A stretch of 64,000 bases of DNA, from contig NC_052612.1 in NCBI RefSeq assembly GCF_016545825.1, positions 372,001-436,000 of the forward strand, written 5' to 3'. Each line of letters begins with the position of its first letter. Positions within the stretch are counted from its first letter, which is position 1. The notes beneath the pieces were generated by a model. It made no database searches and was not told the origin of the DNA. It was given only the letters and a program-made list of their open reading frames with translations. Positions 11,461 to 22,639 of this stretch are shown here, in pieces. This DNA comes from Eucalyptus grandis (lineage: Eukaryota; Streptophyta; Magnoliopsida; Myrtales; Myrtaceae). The position numbers and the translations under genes were made by a program.

Positions 11461-14210
11461 GTTGGCTTACTCCTACCAATCCTTAGCGAACTTGTATGCA
11501 AGCGGACTACTCCCCTGATAACCCAATGCGATTGCACTCAGGGTATTTGGTTGCTGCTTGGTCACGATCTCCAATGGGCTCTGATTGGTCGATTCACTCC
11601 ACTGCAAGTTGTAAGAGAACTAGGCTACGTCGATCAACTTCACCCAATTTACCTGCGTTGTACTCACATAGTGTCGAAGATAAATCTCCAAGAATGCATT
11701 GACCCGCTCCGTCTGACCATTGATTTAGGGATGCAAACTTGTCAACATATTCAGCTCCGAACCCAGCAGCTTGAACAACTCGGACCAAAAACGCTTCGTG
11801 AAGCGAGGATCACGATCACTCACGATCATCTGCGGGACTCCCCAATACTTGACCTCATGCTTCATGAATAGCTTAGCCGCCTCCTCGGCCGGACATTCCT
11901 TTGTCGCAGGTACCAAAGTCACGTACTTGGAGAACTTGTCTACCACGACCATAAGAGTTTGATACCTTTCGGACTTTGGCAGTTTGACGATGAAGTCCAT
12001 GGAAACACTTTCCTATGGACGAGTTGGAACAGGAAGTGGCTCCAACAGGCCTGGCGATGAACGTTGCTCCAACTTGTCTTGTTGGCACACCAAACAAGTC
12101 TTCACATAAGCTTCCACATCGTCTCGCATTTGAGGCCAATAGTACAGATCTTCAATGAGGGCCAATGTGTGGTGGATCCCTGGATAACCTGCCCACTTTG
12201 AGTCGTGGCACTCGCACAAGATCTCATTCCTTAGCTTTCCATGGAAGGGCATGTACAATCGCCTTCCTTTGGTGTAGAGGAGCTCATCCTCACACCAAAA
12301 TTGTCGGGTCTTACCTTTCTTCGCATACCCGATGAGGGCTTGAGCTCTTGGATCGTACTTCAACCCCTCCTTGATACGATCGATCTAAGGATAGCTCGGT
12401 CAACTCATCGTGCTGCTCATTAGCTCCATCTTTCGACTCAGTGCGTCTGCCATAGAGTTAGCCTTTCTCGACTTGTATTCCAGCACATAGTCTAACTTCA
12501 CAAGGAAATCTTGCCATCGAGCTTGCTTCGGACTCAACTTCTTCTGGGTCTAGAAGTAACTTGTGGCCACGTTGTCCGTCCTCACAATGAACTTCGACCC
12601 CAGGAGATAATGCCTCCACGTCCAAAGGCAGTGGACCACCGCGATCATCTCCATCTCTTGAACGGTATATCGACACTCAGTATCGTTCAACTTACGAGAC
12701 TTGTACACCACTGGATGTCCATCCTACATAAGAATGCCACTGATAGCAAAATCCGATGCGTCAGTCTCTACCTCATATGGCTTCGTGTCATTGAGCAACA
12801 CCAACACCAGTTCCTCGGTCTTGGCTGTCTTCAATCAATTAAATGCCCTTTGGCATTGATCCGTCCACTCCCAAGGCTTATCCTTCTTTAACAAGTCCGT
12901 AAGCAGCACGGTGATGCTTGAGTAGCTCTAGATGAAGCGTTGATAGTAGTTGGTGAGGCCTAGGAATGACCTTAACCCCGTCACCTTCGTCGGCAGCTCC
13001 CATTTGATAATCGATTGAATCTTCGCCTTGTCCATTTGCACTCATCCACCCCCAACGATGTGCCCCAAGAACGAAACTTCCTCTTGGGCAAATGCACACT
13101 TCTCGCACTTAACATACAATTCATTCTCACACAAGACTTGGAAGACCTGCCTTAGATGTTCGACGTGCTCCTTAAGCGTTCGACTATACATTACAATATA
13201 ATCTAGGTAAACCACTACAAATTGGTCTAGGAACGAGTGGAGTACCTTGTTCATGAGCATGCAGAATGTAGCTGGAGTGTTGGTCAGGTCGAACGGCATC
13301 ATGAGGAACTCGTAAGATCCATACCATGTCACACATGCGGTCTTCAGCTCGTCCCCTTTAGTGATCCGAACTTGATAGTAGCCCGATCAAAGATCCAACT
13401 TGGTAAACCACTAAGCTCCACCAAGTTGATCGAAGAGATCCGCAATGAGTGGGATCGAGTACTTGTTCTTCATGGTTAGCTTGTTCAACGCCTAGTAGTC
13501 AATGCACATTCGGAGTGACCCATCGTGCTTCTTTTGGAATAGGACTGGCACACTGAACAAAGCTTTAGATGGCTGAATATACCCCGCATCGAGCAGCTCC
13601 TTTAGTTGCTTCCTCAACTCTTCCAATTCGAGTGGTGCCATGCGATAAGGCGCCATGGTAAGCGATCAAGCATTAGGCACCAGCTCGATCCAATGATCCA
13701 CCTCCTTTTGAGGTGGTAGTTTCTTCGGCAACTCAGGGGGCATCATGTCCTTGAATGCGTTGAGGACATGGGTTACCTTCGTCGGGACTTCGCTCCCTTC
13801 ACCCTTCTTGTCCTCCGCTTTCAAGGCTGGAAGGATTGTCACCTCACCCTTCCTTGCTCTTTTGGTGAGTTGCATAGCCAAGATCATCCTCCGATCACGG
13901 TATGATTCACGATGGACCGGGATCACACATTAACAATGCTTGTCCAACACGCATATACACTCGGCAAATGTTACTACAATCGCATGGATTCTATCTAGGA
14001 ATTTTATTCCAATGATAATATCGTAATCGTCTAAGGGAATTACCTCTAGAATCTCCTTACTCTTCCATAGCCCAAGTTGTAGCTCCACGTCCCTCGCGAC
14101 ACCGATTGCAGGGACTTCCTTGGAGTTCACCATTTTGAGCACCTGGCTCCCTTCTCAACCCGTAGGTTTAGTTTCTTCGCGGCCTCTTCTGAGATGAAAA
14201 TATTGGATGC
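11461..14210 (-). pseudogene. Gypsy-1 pol (protease, RT, RNase H, integrase), inactivated
   Basis: Fragments in several frames encode a Ty3/Gypsy pol. The protease C-terminal part (DIIIGIKFLDRI) is near 14000. RT at 13332-13042 has FDLTNTPATF and the catalytic motif as YLDY instead of YLDD, so the second aspartate is lost. The integrase zinc-binding segment (12363-12013) keeps His/His/Cys/Cys (CHD, GIHHT, CLVC). The integrase core (12000-11725) keeps the first Asp (MDFIVKL) and second Asp (SDRDPRFT). The Glu region (GQTERVN, near 11710) follows an in-frame stop. These multiple lesions exclude activity. Confidence 0.9.
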
Positions 14211-15401
14211 TCACGTATCCACAAGCGCACTCATCGTGGTCGCTCTGATCTTTAGGTCTACGAACATCAAGCCTTTAGGCTCCCTCGTCTTCTTGGAGTT
14301 GATTGTGCTAAGGAGTCGCAGCGAACCCAACTGCGATTCCTCCTTAGGCTCATCCTCCTTGCAAAGGGCGGCCAGCTTGGCCTTGTTCAAGCAATCTCGT
14401 GCCATGTGTGGACCATCACAAAAGAAACATTTGTATGAACGTATCTTCATTTGTCATCCTCCAATCAACTCCGCATGAGCCTTGTAAGGACCAGCCGATA
14501 GTCTACCTCCAATTGGGCAATTGTATCTCCCCCATTAGTGGCTTTCTCCCTTGGACAAGAGTCCAATCGGGATGTGGAAGGCGCCTTATACTCTACCAGC
14601 GATTCGGCTACAGTCATAGCCGTCGTGAGATCTCCCACATTGAACCGCTTCAACTCCTACTTTGTCCATGGCTTGAGACCACTTATGAACTAGTGATACG
14701 CTTCAATCTCATTCATCGAAGAGATTTGGAGTAGCAACTTCAAAAATCACTTGATGTAGTCACACACATCACCCTTTTGCTTGAGACGCTTCAGCTCGTC
14801 ATGAGCTTCTTCCTCTGCATATGCAAGAAAGTAGTTTACCCGTGTTTGGTCGTCGTTAATCCCCATGACTTGGAAGTACCGCTCCATGTACCATAGGAAA
14901 TTATCCACGTCTTTGGCCACTCGCGAGCCCTTGAATTCCTTTGGCTTAGGTGTATCCACTCATGGACCTTGCACGGTGATCACCCCGTTCACGCGTGTAG
15001 CTTCCAATTTGGCAAGCTTTCCCTTCAATTCGTCTATCTTCGAGTGCATAGCCGCCATCATGGCCTCTAGGGATTCATCCCGTTGTGCGAGTTCTTCCCT
15101 TAGGGTCCCCAGCAACTCGTGTTGGAGCTCTTTCATGCCGACCTTAAGCTCTTGCACCTTGGCAATGAACTCCTCCCTTTCGGCGTCTACTTCATCCACG
15201 ATATGGGTCAAGTCATTGACCGATCCTTGGACATCGGTGATAAACAACTCTAGCTTCGTCATCCACTGCGCAAGGTTCCCCGTTGGATCCCTTGAACTCG
15301 AACCACCATGGCTCTTCTTTCCTTTGGCAATGCCCTTCTCGACCACAATCAACGCAATCACCACCCATGGCGAGCGCCTCGTCAAATTGTGGATCAGCCA
15401 T
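14211..15401 (-). pseudogene. Gypsy-1 gag and protease start, inactivated
   Basis: Gag probably began at the ATG complementary to 15399-15401. A long helical, Glu/Lys-rich segment (15300-14960) is followed after a stop by the capsid-like part (YMERYFQVMGI, 14959-14747). A CCHC zinc knuckle (CFFCDGPHMARDC) lies near 14430. The retroviral-type protease active site near 14220 reads Asp-Thr-stop-Ala-Ser, the expected Gly codon having become TGA. The N-terminus is frameshifted near 15370. Confidence 0.85.
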
Positions 15402-15429
15402 TGCGATTGCGCTTGGAACAAACCTGGCT

Positions 15430-15440
15430 CTGATACCACT
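15430..15440 (-). other. Primer-binding site of Gypsy-1
   Basis: The minus strand reads AGTGGTATCAGAG immediately inside the 5' LTR, complementary to the initiator methionine tRNA 3' end. This fixes the element's orientation. Confidence 0.88.
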
Positions 15441-15876
15441 TGTCATGGGCCAATCGATCTAGCGTTCCCTTGCCCATGCGACCATAGGAATTTCTCACAA
15501 GTCAGCCTTTCTCACACTCAACTCACAAGGATCGTAGAGAGAGAAACTCTAGAGAGAGAAGCTTTGGATTGTATTTACTTGTGAATGAGATGAGTACAAT
15601 GAGGGGGAGGAGACCCCTATATATACTAATACAAGGTAAACCGTATCCGTAGATTTCTCTTCGATCTAACGGTAGAGATTACACTCCCCAACTACAAGCT
15701 ACCCGCATTTATTACATACACATACAATTACCATATCGCCTACCCCTATGAGTATTCTAGAAGACTTGAGAAAACCCTAGGACTCGAGGATACAAGCTAA
15801 GGGTCGCTTGATCCACAGATGTGTCACACCTGTCCCTTAGAATCCTCTTGGATCGGCTTTCTTTCAAGCCATGACA
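15441..15876 (-). repeat. 5' LTR of Gypsy-1
   Basis: 436 bp, TGTCATGGGC at the left end and GCCATGACA at the right, matching 10653-11086 with scattered substitutions. On the minus strand this LTR would hold the promoter. Confidence 0.92.
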
Positions 15877-16730
15877 CTAGGCTCTAGGGCGATGTGGTAG
15901 TGATTTCTCAATGTAGTTCAAGAGCGGTGGTCACCGGAGACTTATACCTAATCTCACAATCTCTCAGAACTCTTTCCGACCTCGAATCACACTTGTCATC
16001 TCAAATACGTGCCATTTCTTCCCTTTTTTTTCCCTCAAATCTCTCATAATTGAACCCCTTCTCTCAAGACATTCATTGAGCTAGTGTGCTGCTCCCTCGT
16101 AGAGCTCTTTCTCTCTCTCGATCATTCTCTAGAACTGAACCCCCCTCAGGTTTGATTTCCCTCTCCACTCACAAATCTCTCTCTCTTTCTTCATATGTGT
16201 TCTTATTTGGCCTTTGCCCAACACTCTATTTATAGGCCAAAAGGGCCGATCAACAGTGGCTCTTCAATCGCCGGTCTTCAGCACACTGACCGGCCTCCCA
16301 CGACTAAATTGGCATCCCATTAGTCATCCTATCCAAGGCAGCTCTAGCTAGGCCGCCCACTCTACCACATTGAAGGCACCCGCCCATCTGTCCCCTCCAT
16401 CTAAGTTTCTCGCAAGATGTCGCATTGCTCTGATTGGTGGCATTAATGGCGCCTTCAAGACGTCACCGGCTACTTTACTTTGCCTCGGTTTTAGGCGGAG
16501 TACGAGGAAGGAGAGAGGAAAGAGAGAGGCACACTAGTTGGGCTAAGGAAAAGAAAAAAAACCAAACAGGCCTAGCCCGTGCAAAGGAAAGGGAAGAGGG
16601 AGTTGGGATCAGGCCCAACCCCCTTGAGCCCGCTTTTATTTTTAATTCCTATTTATCCAAAATAAGGTAAGATAAGGGAGAATAGAATAGAAAAATAAAA
16701 CTTAGTAGATGCAAATAATATTAATACTTA
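15877..16730. other. Spacer with CT-rich tracts, no gene
   Basis: Contains CTCTCTCTC-type tracts (16105-16190) and a short open frame at 16434-16670 (+) with no domain. TATTTATAGGCC near 16227 looks like an LTR promoter or leader, so part of this may be an unrecognised solo LTR, but I could not place both ends. Confidence 0.4.
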
Positions 16731-16925
16731 CCACCGTCCGCAGCGGCGTAGCTAACTTGGGGCTCTCTCCCCCCTCACGAAGGGGAGGAGTTTGAATCCT
16801 ATAGGCGTCATTAGGGATTCTTACTCGGAGCACTGTGGTGGTGGGTCCTGCAGTCGCTCTCCTAGGGTTTGCTCGCCAACTGTCGGCTTACCGGTTTCCT
16901 TGGGTTATCAAAATAAAAATAATAG
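16731..16925 (+). mobile_element. tRNA-derived SINE with 12-bp target duplication
   Basis: A 195-bp element flanked by the exact direct repeat TATTAATACTTA at 16719-16730 and 16926-16937. Inside are a pol III A-box-like TAGCTAACTTGG (16749-16760) and a B-box-like AGTTTGAATCC (16789-16799), 28 bp apart as in a tRNA-type promoter. The 3' end is A-rich (CAAAATAAAAATAATAG). Size, internal promoter, tail and perfect duplication together fit a plant SINE. It has no coding capacity and would have depended on a LINE for mobility. Confidence 0.82.
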
Positions 16926-16937
16926 TATTAATACTTA

Positions 16938-17288
16938 AGTGATGCGGAAATCCTTTTTGTTAGGGTTAAATTAGTCCTTAATATTCTATAAAATTTTAAT
17001 CTTAAATATTTAATCAAAATTTAGATGTTAATAACTGCTCCTTTTTAAGGTAAGCTTGTAAATGTTGCATTTAAAACAAATTGATACCTAAATTTTGTTC
17101 ATTCATATGCAATAGATAATATCTTGTTTGAGACCAAGTGTCCAATGCAAAAAGGGCAATATAACATAATACATACTAAAACAGATTAGAAGATACATGT
17201 AGTTACTTATCGGGAGGGAGTGATGCGGGGTGCGAACTTCGAGTTTTTAGCAAGCATCGGGCATCATTCTACCTGATGACGCAGGGGA
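16938..17288. other. AT-rich spacer, nothing recognised
   Basis: No open frame or RNA gene was identified between the SINE and the 99-bp tandem repeat. Confidence 0.5.
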
Positions 17289-17685
17289 GCTATTTTTCCA
17301 AGACTCAGACATGTCTCAAATTGCCTGTTGGAGTAATAAACTGTTGCCAAGGACCTGAAGCTATCTTTGATCACCTTGATGGTGAGGATTGCTTTTCCAG
17401 GATCCGAAAAATTCTTCGGTCGCCAGTTAAAGCAAACAAGTTGTTTGTCTAGGATTCAAACCTTTCTTCGATTGTCTTGAGGGGAAATTGCTTTCTTAGG
17501 ACCTAAACCATTCTTTGGTCGCCTATTAGAGCAACAAATTATTTATCGAGGACCTGAACCTTTTTTTCGGTTGCTTTGACTAGAAATTGCTTTTCCAAAC
17601 CCAAACCATTCTTCAATTGCCTATTAAAGCAACAAATTGTCTGTCTAGGACTTCAGAATTCACTTTCTTTATCATCAATCAAATC
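17289..17685 (+). repeat. 99-bp tandem repeat, about four units
   Basis: Units are anchored by TTGCTTTTCCAGG-like sequence at 17289 (degenerate), 17389, 17488 and 17587, giving spacings of 100, 99 and 99 bp. Each unit also carries TTCTTCGGTCGCC- and AGCAACAAATTGTCTGTC-like blocks. The 33-codon period could mean it was once coding, but no long frame spans it now. Confidence 0.85.
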
Positions 17686-18681
17686 ACTGTTCGCGACCTA
17701 AGATTCTATTTTATCATCAATCCAATCACCGTTCACATTTTTTCTTTTTCTTATCAATGAATAGATCTCTTTACTTGTATGACTTAGATGTCTCATCTTT
17801 TTTGAAAAAGTGATTCAACGGACAGGATTTGGTATGATACTTATGAGATCGATGAGATTGATATTCCAATATTTCTTCTTAGAACGTATTGATTTGAACC
17901 CATAAGTGGGACCATCACCCCATAGCATGTTGCCGCCAGAAGCAGAACCCCATATTTCTTCTAGAGAATCTCCTAATTTTTTCATAGCAACTAGAAAGAG
18001 ATTCTTTAACTAGAAAGAATTCAGTTCAGATGTAGGGTACCTATCCAGAAGTTTTCGCAACTCCATCATGACTTACCAAAAACAAAAAAGGATGTTGGCC
18101 GAGCAATGGCATAGCCACTACCCTCCAACGTCAATGGCTCCCACGAGGACCCTCGGTCGAGCAATGTCCACAATCATTGAACCTTGCCTGCCCATAGGAG
18201 AGGGCGACGCAATTCTCTCCAATTGCAACCGACTTTTAAGGTATCGGGGTCTCCAAAATATTAAATCTGACTGAAATAATGCTTTTGTAGCCCACTTATC
18301 CATGTCATTTTCACCTGCCCGGGTCTACAAAGAAAATACCGAAAATGAACTTTTAATGAAACACAAGGGAATTTCTATGCCATGAAACAATTGAAATTTC
18401 CAGTTTTCTACCAACAATCGCTTCTCAGCAAAGCATGTGTCGGAACTAGAAATGAGATTTCTAGATTCCAAAGTCATCATTCAGAACATGGGGCAAGAGA
18501 TTGCCTTGACTGTCTGATTTTCTCCTTGTTGACAGTAGCCAATTCAAAGAGAAAATGAAGGAGTTCATTCTCTATGATCCCGGGCTTACTGAAGTCGAAC
18601 GTCCCATCAATGAAACTACAATGACTGGCCTCCTAGGGTCAGTCATGTGAAGAAGACACTGTTCAAACTTGAGGCAGAGTT
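17686..18681. other. Spacer before Copia-1; possibly old retroelement sequence
   Basis: No domain was recognised. The sequence at 18540-18681 resumes at 28260 on the far side of Copia-1, so Copia-1 inserted into this sequence. Short frames at 18068-18274 (+) and 18118-18303 (-) overlap each other and are not credible genes. Confidence 0.45.
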
Positions 18682-19635
18682 TGATAGGGCTAGTAAGAGC
18701 ACCTAGAGGGGTGAATAGGTGTAAAAAGAAGTTTTGCAAGACTTAACAAATTAATTCGTCTTTTGAGGATAATAGACTAAAGATGTAAAAGACTATAAAT
18801 AGTTATATAAAGTTACGAATTAAAGTAAAGAGTTTAGGAAAAGAGAATTGAAACACAAGATTTATAGTGGTTCGGCTTAGACCAAACCTATGTCCACTCT
18901 TCCGCTCTAACAACCCACTAGCTAGATTTCACTAAGAACCAAAAGAGATTTTACAGTCTCACGTCCTTGATTCCACAGTGTAGACACTGTACCACACTTC
19001 CTTAAGGTCTCACAAGTATTTAATATCTCTTTTGAGTACAACTTAAACTCAACGATTGAAATAGCAAAGAACTAGGAGCTTCAGACTTTGGAATTTTTCT
19101 TTCATGCACACACTCGAATAACTTGAGCGTCTTCCTTATATACTCCTCCATGTCTTTATAACCGTTGACACTTTCCAAAGGAGTTCTTCCAATCTACCCG
19201 TTGGACAAAATCAATTTAAGGAGATCTTGAGTTAATTAAGGAATGTGATGATAACCCACCAATCCTACTCGCCCATACAATCAGGATCTAGGTTTCCATA
19301 AATAGAACCTTCCAAGTATACTTCGTTTTTCAACATATCTTGATTATTCAAATCGATTCCAATAAGAATAATTGATCACAGGATGCTATCTCCAGCCATA
19401 AAATCTTATTCAACTGTACAAACAAAATCCTTAAAGATAAACTTACATCTAGATAAGTCTTCTCTTCGTCGGATAAGTTTTTCTCTTCATCAGTCTGGAA
19501 ACTATTAGTGAGGGTAGACTTTAAATCTTGAGTCTAAAGGTCTTCAGACTTTGACGATAGAGTCTGCAAGTCTTTAGACTAGACTGATGGAAACATTTTG
19601 TCAACTTCAAAACAATAAGGAAGTTTTCTCCAACA
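18682..19635 (-). repeat. 3' LTR of Copia-1
   Basis: 954 bp, TGATAGGGCT at the left and TCTCCAACA at the right, pairing with 27304-28259 over its whole length. Confidence 0.95.
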
Positions 19636-19650
19636 ATCTCCCCATTTTTT
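19636..19650 (-). other. Polypurine tract of Copia-1
   Basis: The minus strand reads AAAAAATGGGGAGAT directly before the 3' LTR start TGTTGGAG, the expected plus-strand priming site. Confidence 0.85.
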
Positions 19651-19926
19651 ATAGTAACAAAACTTTCCTGCAAATTTGAACACTTTTGTCCTGCAAAACA
19701 ACACTTAAGCAAAACAAGATATCTCATAAAAGATAAGTAGATTAGGATATGAATAGTAACAATTCTACAACCACAGAAAACATATTAGTCCTGCAAAACA
19801 ACTATCCTTCCATAATCATTATCATGGCCTAAGTTACTGAAAGCATCAAAAGATCAAATCAAACATTCCAAAGTCAAAAAGTCCAATCCACAACCAAACA
19901 AAAGATAAAAATAATCCAAACCAAAG

Positions 19927-22240
19927 TCAAATCAAGATCAAAATAAAGCCAAGCCAAATATACATAAACTTTTCCCCCTTTTTGTCAACAGCAAAGGGTG
20001 GAGAACATAAAAAAGAATTGGATAAAATCAAGGTTGCTTGGGGATCCGAAAGAGCTAGAAATCCCCCATACTTGATAGTCTCCTCCAGCTTCCTCAGATC
20101 CTCCTTCAATTGCCTTATATCATCACCCTTTGCATTTGCTTGAACTTGAAGATGAAAGGCTTGTACTTGGTCGTGCAAAAAAACTGAAGTGGCTTTATGA
20201 GCATTTTGCATGGTCTGAAATTCACATCCCAACCCATAAACCTGAGCTTTGATCTCAAGAAGAAGTTCGAGCAGTCTTTTAAAGTCTGCTGAATTGTTAG
20301 TTTGAGTACTTACTTCAGCATTATCGGTTTGTGGAGTGTTGGCTGATGATGGAACTTCAGCACGAACATCCGGACTTGGAGATGAAGCCTCATTACCATC
20401 TTCGGAAATAAAGAGGCATACACATCCTCTAGATCGGCAGGAGAACGACTAATATCATCACTAGTAAAAGTAAGTGAAGAAGTACCTCTTTTATCAGCAA
20501 CTCCCCCTGTTTCAGTGCCTTCAGGTGGAGAAATTACTCTTCTTGCTCTTGCTCTTCTTCAATATCACGATGATCTTGTCCTTCTTCCTCTACATGAGAA
20601 TCACCATGACCCTCTTCTTCTGCTTGTTCTCTTCTTCTATCTTCTTCTTCTGTTCTTCCTTCTTCTTCTTCTTTCGTCATCGCTTCTCTCTCTTCATCTC
20701 TCTGGTTTATCTCTTCTCTGTCTCGGTTCTCTCAATCCTTTGTCTCTGGAACAAAACTTTGTAAATTCTTCAAGGCAAAAGCAGACATAGTGAGGTCATC
20801 CTCATCTTCTTCATCCTGCAAGATGAGTGCTCTCCTTTTCTTAGATGGTGCTATTATGGGCTCTTTGCCTTTCCTTTTTCCAGCCACAGAGTCTTGTCGT
20901 GCCTTGACATGGGTCTTCATATTAAAGCTTTCCAAAGCCTTGTTTAGCTCCTTCAGACGCATCTTGGAAACCATCTTCAATCCCACTATCATTGGATCAA
21001 TGGTTTGAACACACAGAATTTTGGGAGGCTAAATGTTAAGGTGTCTAAACAAACAAGTGACAAGAGCATAATAAAGGAGTTGTCCCTTGTCCTTTATCAT
21101 TGTCCTATACATGTGCATAAGGATAGTGTGAGGCAGAGAGAACTTATAACCAATGTTAATGGCATACATTAGCTTTGCTTCAGAGTTTGAGACATCAGTT
21201 TTTGATGTGGATTTGGGTCTTGAGACAGTTAATGACAATCTTGTAGAGCAAGATATTGGAGGCATTGATCTTGGAGTAAGAAATTTGGCCTTCAGCAATC
21301 CTATCTTGAACAAGCTCCATGGTGGCATGAGCAATAAACACATTGATTGGTTGGAAACGCCCTCTTTCCACCCCAATCACATCAGCCAAAGTGTCCATAT
21401 TGATCACAAACTCATGGTCTCTAACATTAAAGGAAAATCTATTCGCATCTAAAAAGGATAGATTGGAATAGAAATAAGCTGTAAGTTCCGGATGAGCAAC
21501 AGTCGTTTCAGAGAAAAAGCTCTCGAGTTGAAGTAATGTACACTTCTCCCACAATTTCATGTTCAACAAATCGAGAAAGTCAAAATCAACACTCCTCGAG
21601 TTCATCACCCCTCACTTCAGCAATTTAGAATAAGCTCTCTTGTGCTCCTTAGAACGAAAAAGATTTGTTCTTTCATCATGAATGTTCGCAGCAATACCCA
21701 TCCTAGGCTTAAAATGAGTGAACATCCTCTCATCGTCATCTTTTCCCTCAGGTTGATTAAATGATCCAAACCGTGGATCACTTGGGAAATTTGCAAAAGC
21801 CCTTTCTACCAAACCAATAGTAGTAATGCACAAACTCTCCATCGTCTTTAATAAACGTGTTTCATTCATGTACCCTTTTTTGGCTCAAAAACTCATCAAT
21901 AAAGGTCATTGCAGAACCACCTTCCTTCAAAGTGATGTAGAGTTTGAAAAGAAATGAGGGCTTAAGAGTCCTTACAGGTTCCACATTCTCAATGATTTCT
22001 TCCTCTACTTGTTGTTGTGGAGGCACTTGTGTTCTAGCCTAAGAAGAATGGCGCGGTTGAGAATGTTGCTGTTGACTTTGCTGCTGCCTTGGAGAGTCTT
22101 CTTCCTCGGTCAGATCAAAGGGCGTAGGACCCCTAAGCATATGCTATGGTCCCCCTTTGCGATCCTAGAGGACTTTCTTTGGGAAGACATTGTCACGATC
22201 TTTGAGAGATTTCTCGAACTTGATTCGCAACAAAGATGAG
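19927..22240 (-). pseudogene. Extra sense ORF downstream of pol in Copia-1 (env position), degraded
   Basis: A separate reading unit between RNase H and the 3' LTR, in the same direction as gag-pol. The N-terminal part (about 22230-21880) is Gln-rich. The central part (21869-21195) includes DPRFGSF, an acidic DDDER patch and HPELTAYFYSNLSF followed by FNVRDHEFVIN, which resembles the 'putative plant transposon protein' domain. The continuation (21185-20732) has a basic, NLS-like KRKGKE...SKKRR stretch. It is followed by an extreme Glu/Arg/Asp-rich tail (20730-20520) and a coiled-coil-like segment (20232-20050). At least four in-frame stops (near 22070, 21613, 21030 and 20733) and frameshifts (near 21875, about 21190 and about 20500) break it. 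Its position matches the env-like ORF of SIRE elements. I see no clear signal peptide or envelope hallmark, so the function is unknown. Confidence 0.7.
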
Positions 22241-22639
22241 AACTTTATGAATTAAACTAGAGAGAAGAAGTACGAAAGTAAAGTTCTGTGTTCTAGGGTT
22301 TGTAAGTGAAAACGAAGAAGAAAAACAACAGTGTATAAAGCAAACGAAACGAGATATACGAATCGTCATAAAGAAATAAATAAAACTGCCTTTTTGAAAA
22401 TAAAAAACTGTCTTTTTGAAAATGAAAAACTACCATAAATTCAAAAACTCGGAAAAGATAATTTCTAAAAATATAACAATCAATTAGCAATTAAAAAGTA
22501 ACCGTACCTTTTCAAATTAGAAAAATTAAAATGCTGGAATCGAAATAACTTACAGTCGTAACTTTTAGTTATTCTGAGTCTTAACAACTTCAGACTTTAC
22601 CTTTGAGTTTTGAGAACTTCTAGAATGTACTTGATAAAG

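Larger units (their letters stand above)
10653..15876 (-). mobile_element. Gypsy-1: degenerate chromovirus, 5.2 kb
   Basis: A complete LTR retrotransposon structure on the minus strand: 5' LTR 15441-15876, initiator-Met-tRNA primer site just left of it, gag, protease, reverse transcriptase, RNase H, integrase and chromodomain in that order, a purine tract (AGGTGGGAGAGAA) beside the 3' LTR, and 3' LTR 10653-11086. Integrase after RT/RNase H places it in Ty3/Gypsy, and the C-terminal chromodomain marks it as a chromovirus. Flanks are CTTG and CTAG, so the target duplication is not convincing. Several stops make it non-autonomous. Confidence 0.93.

Noticed and set aside
10648..15881. Target-site duplication for Gypsy-1
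   Set aside because: The 5-bp flanks GCTTG and CTAGG do not match; CTTG/CTAG is only a weak four-base possibility.
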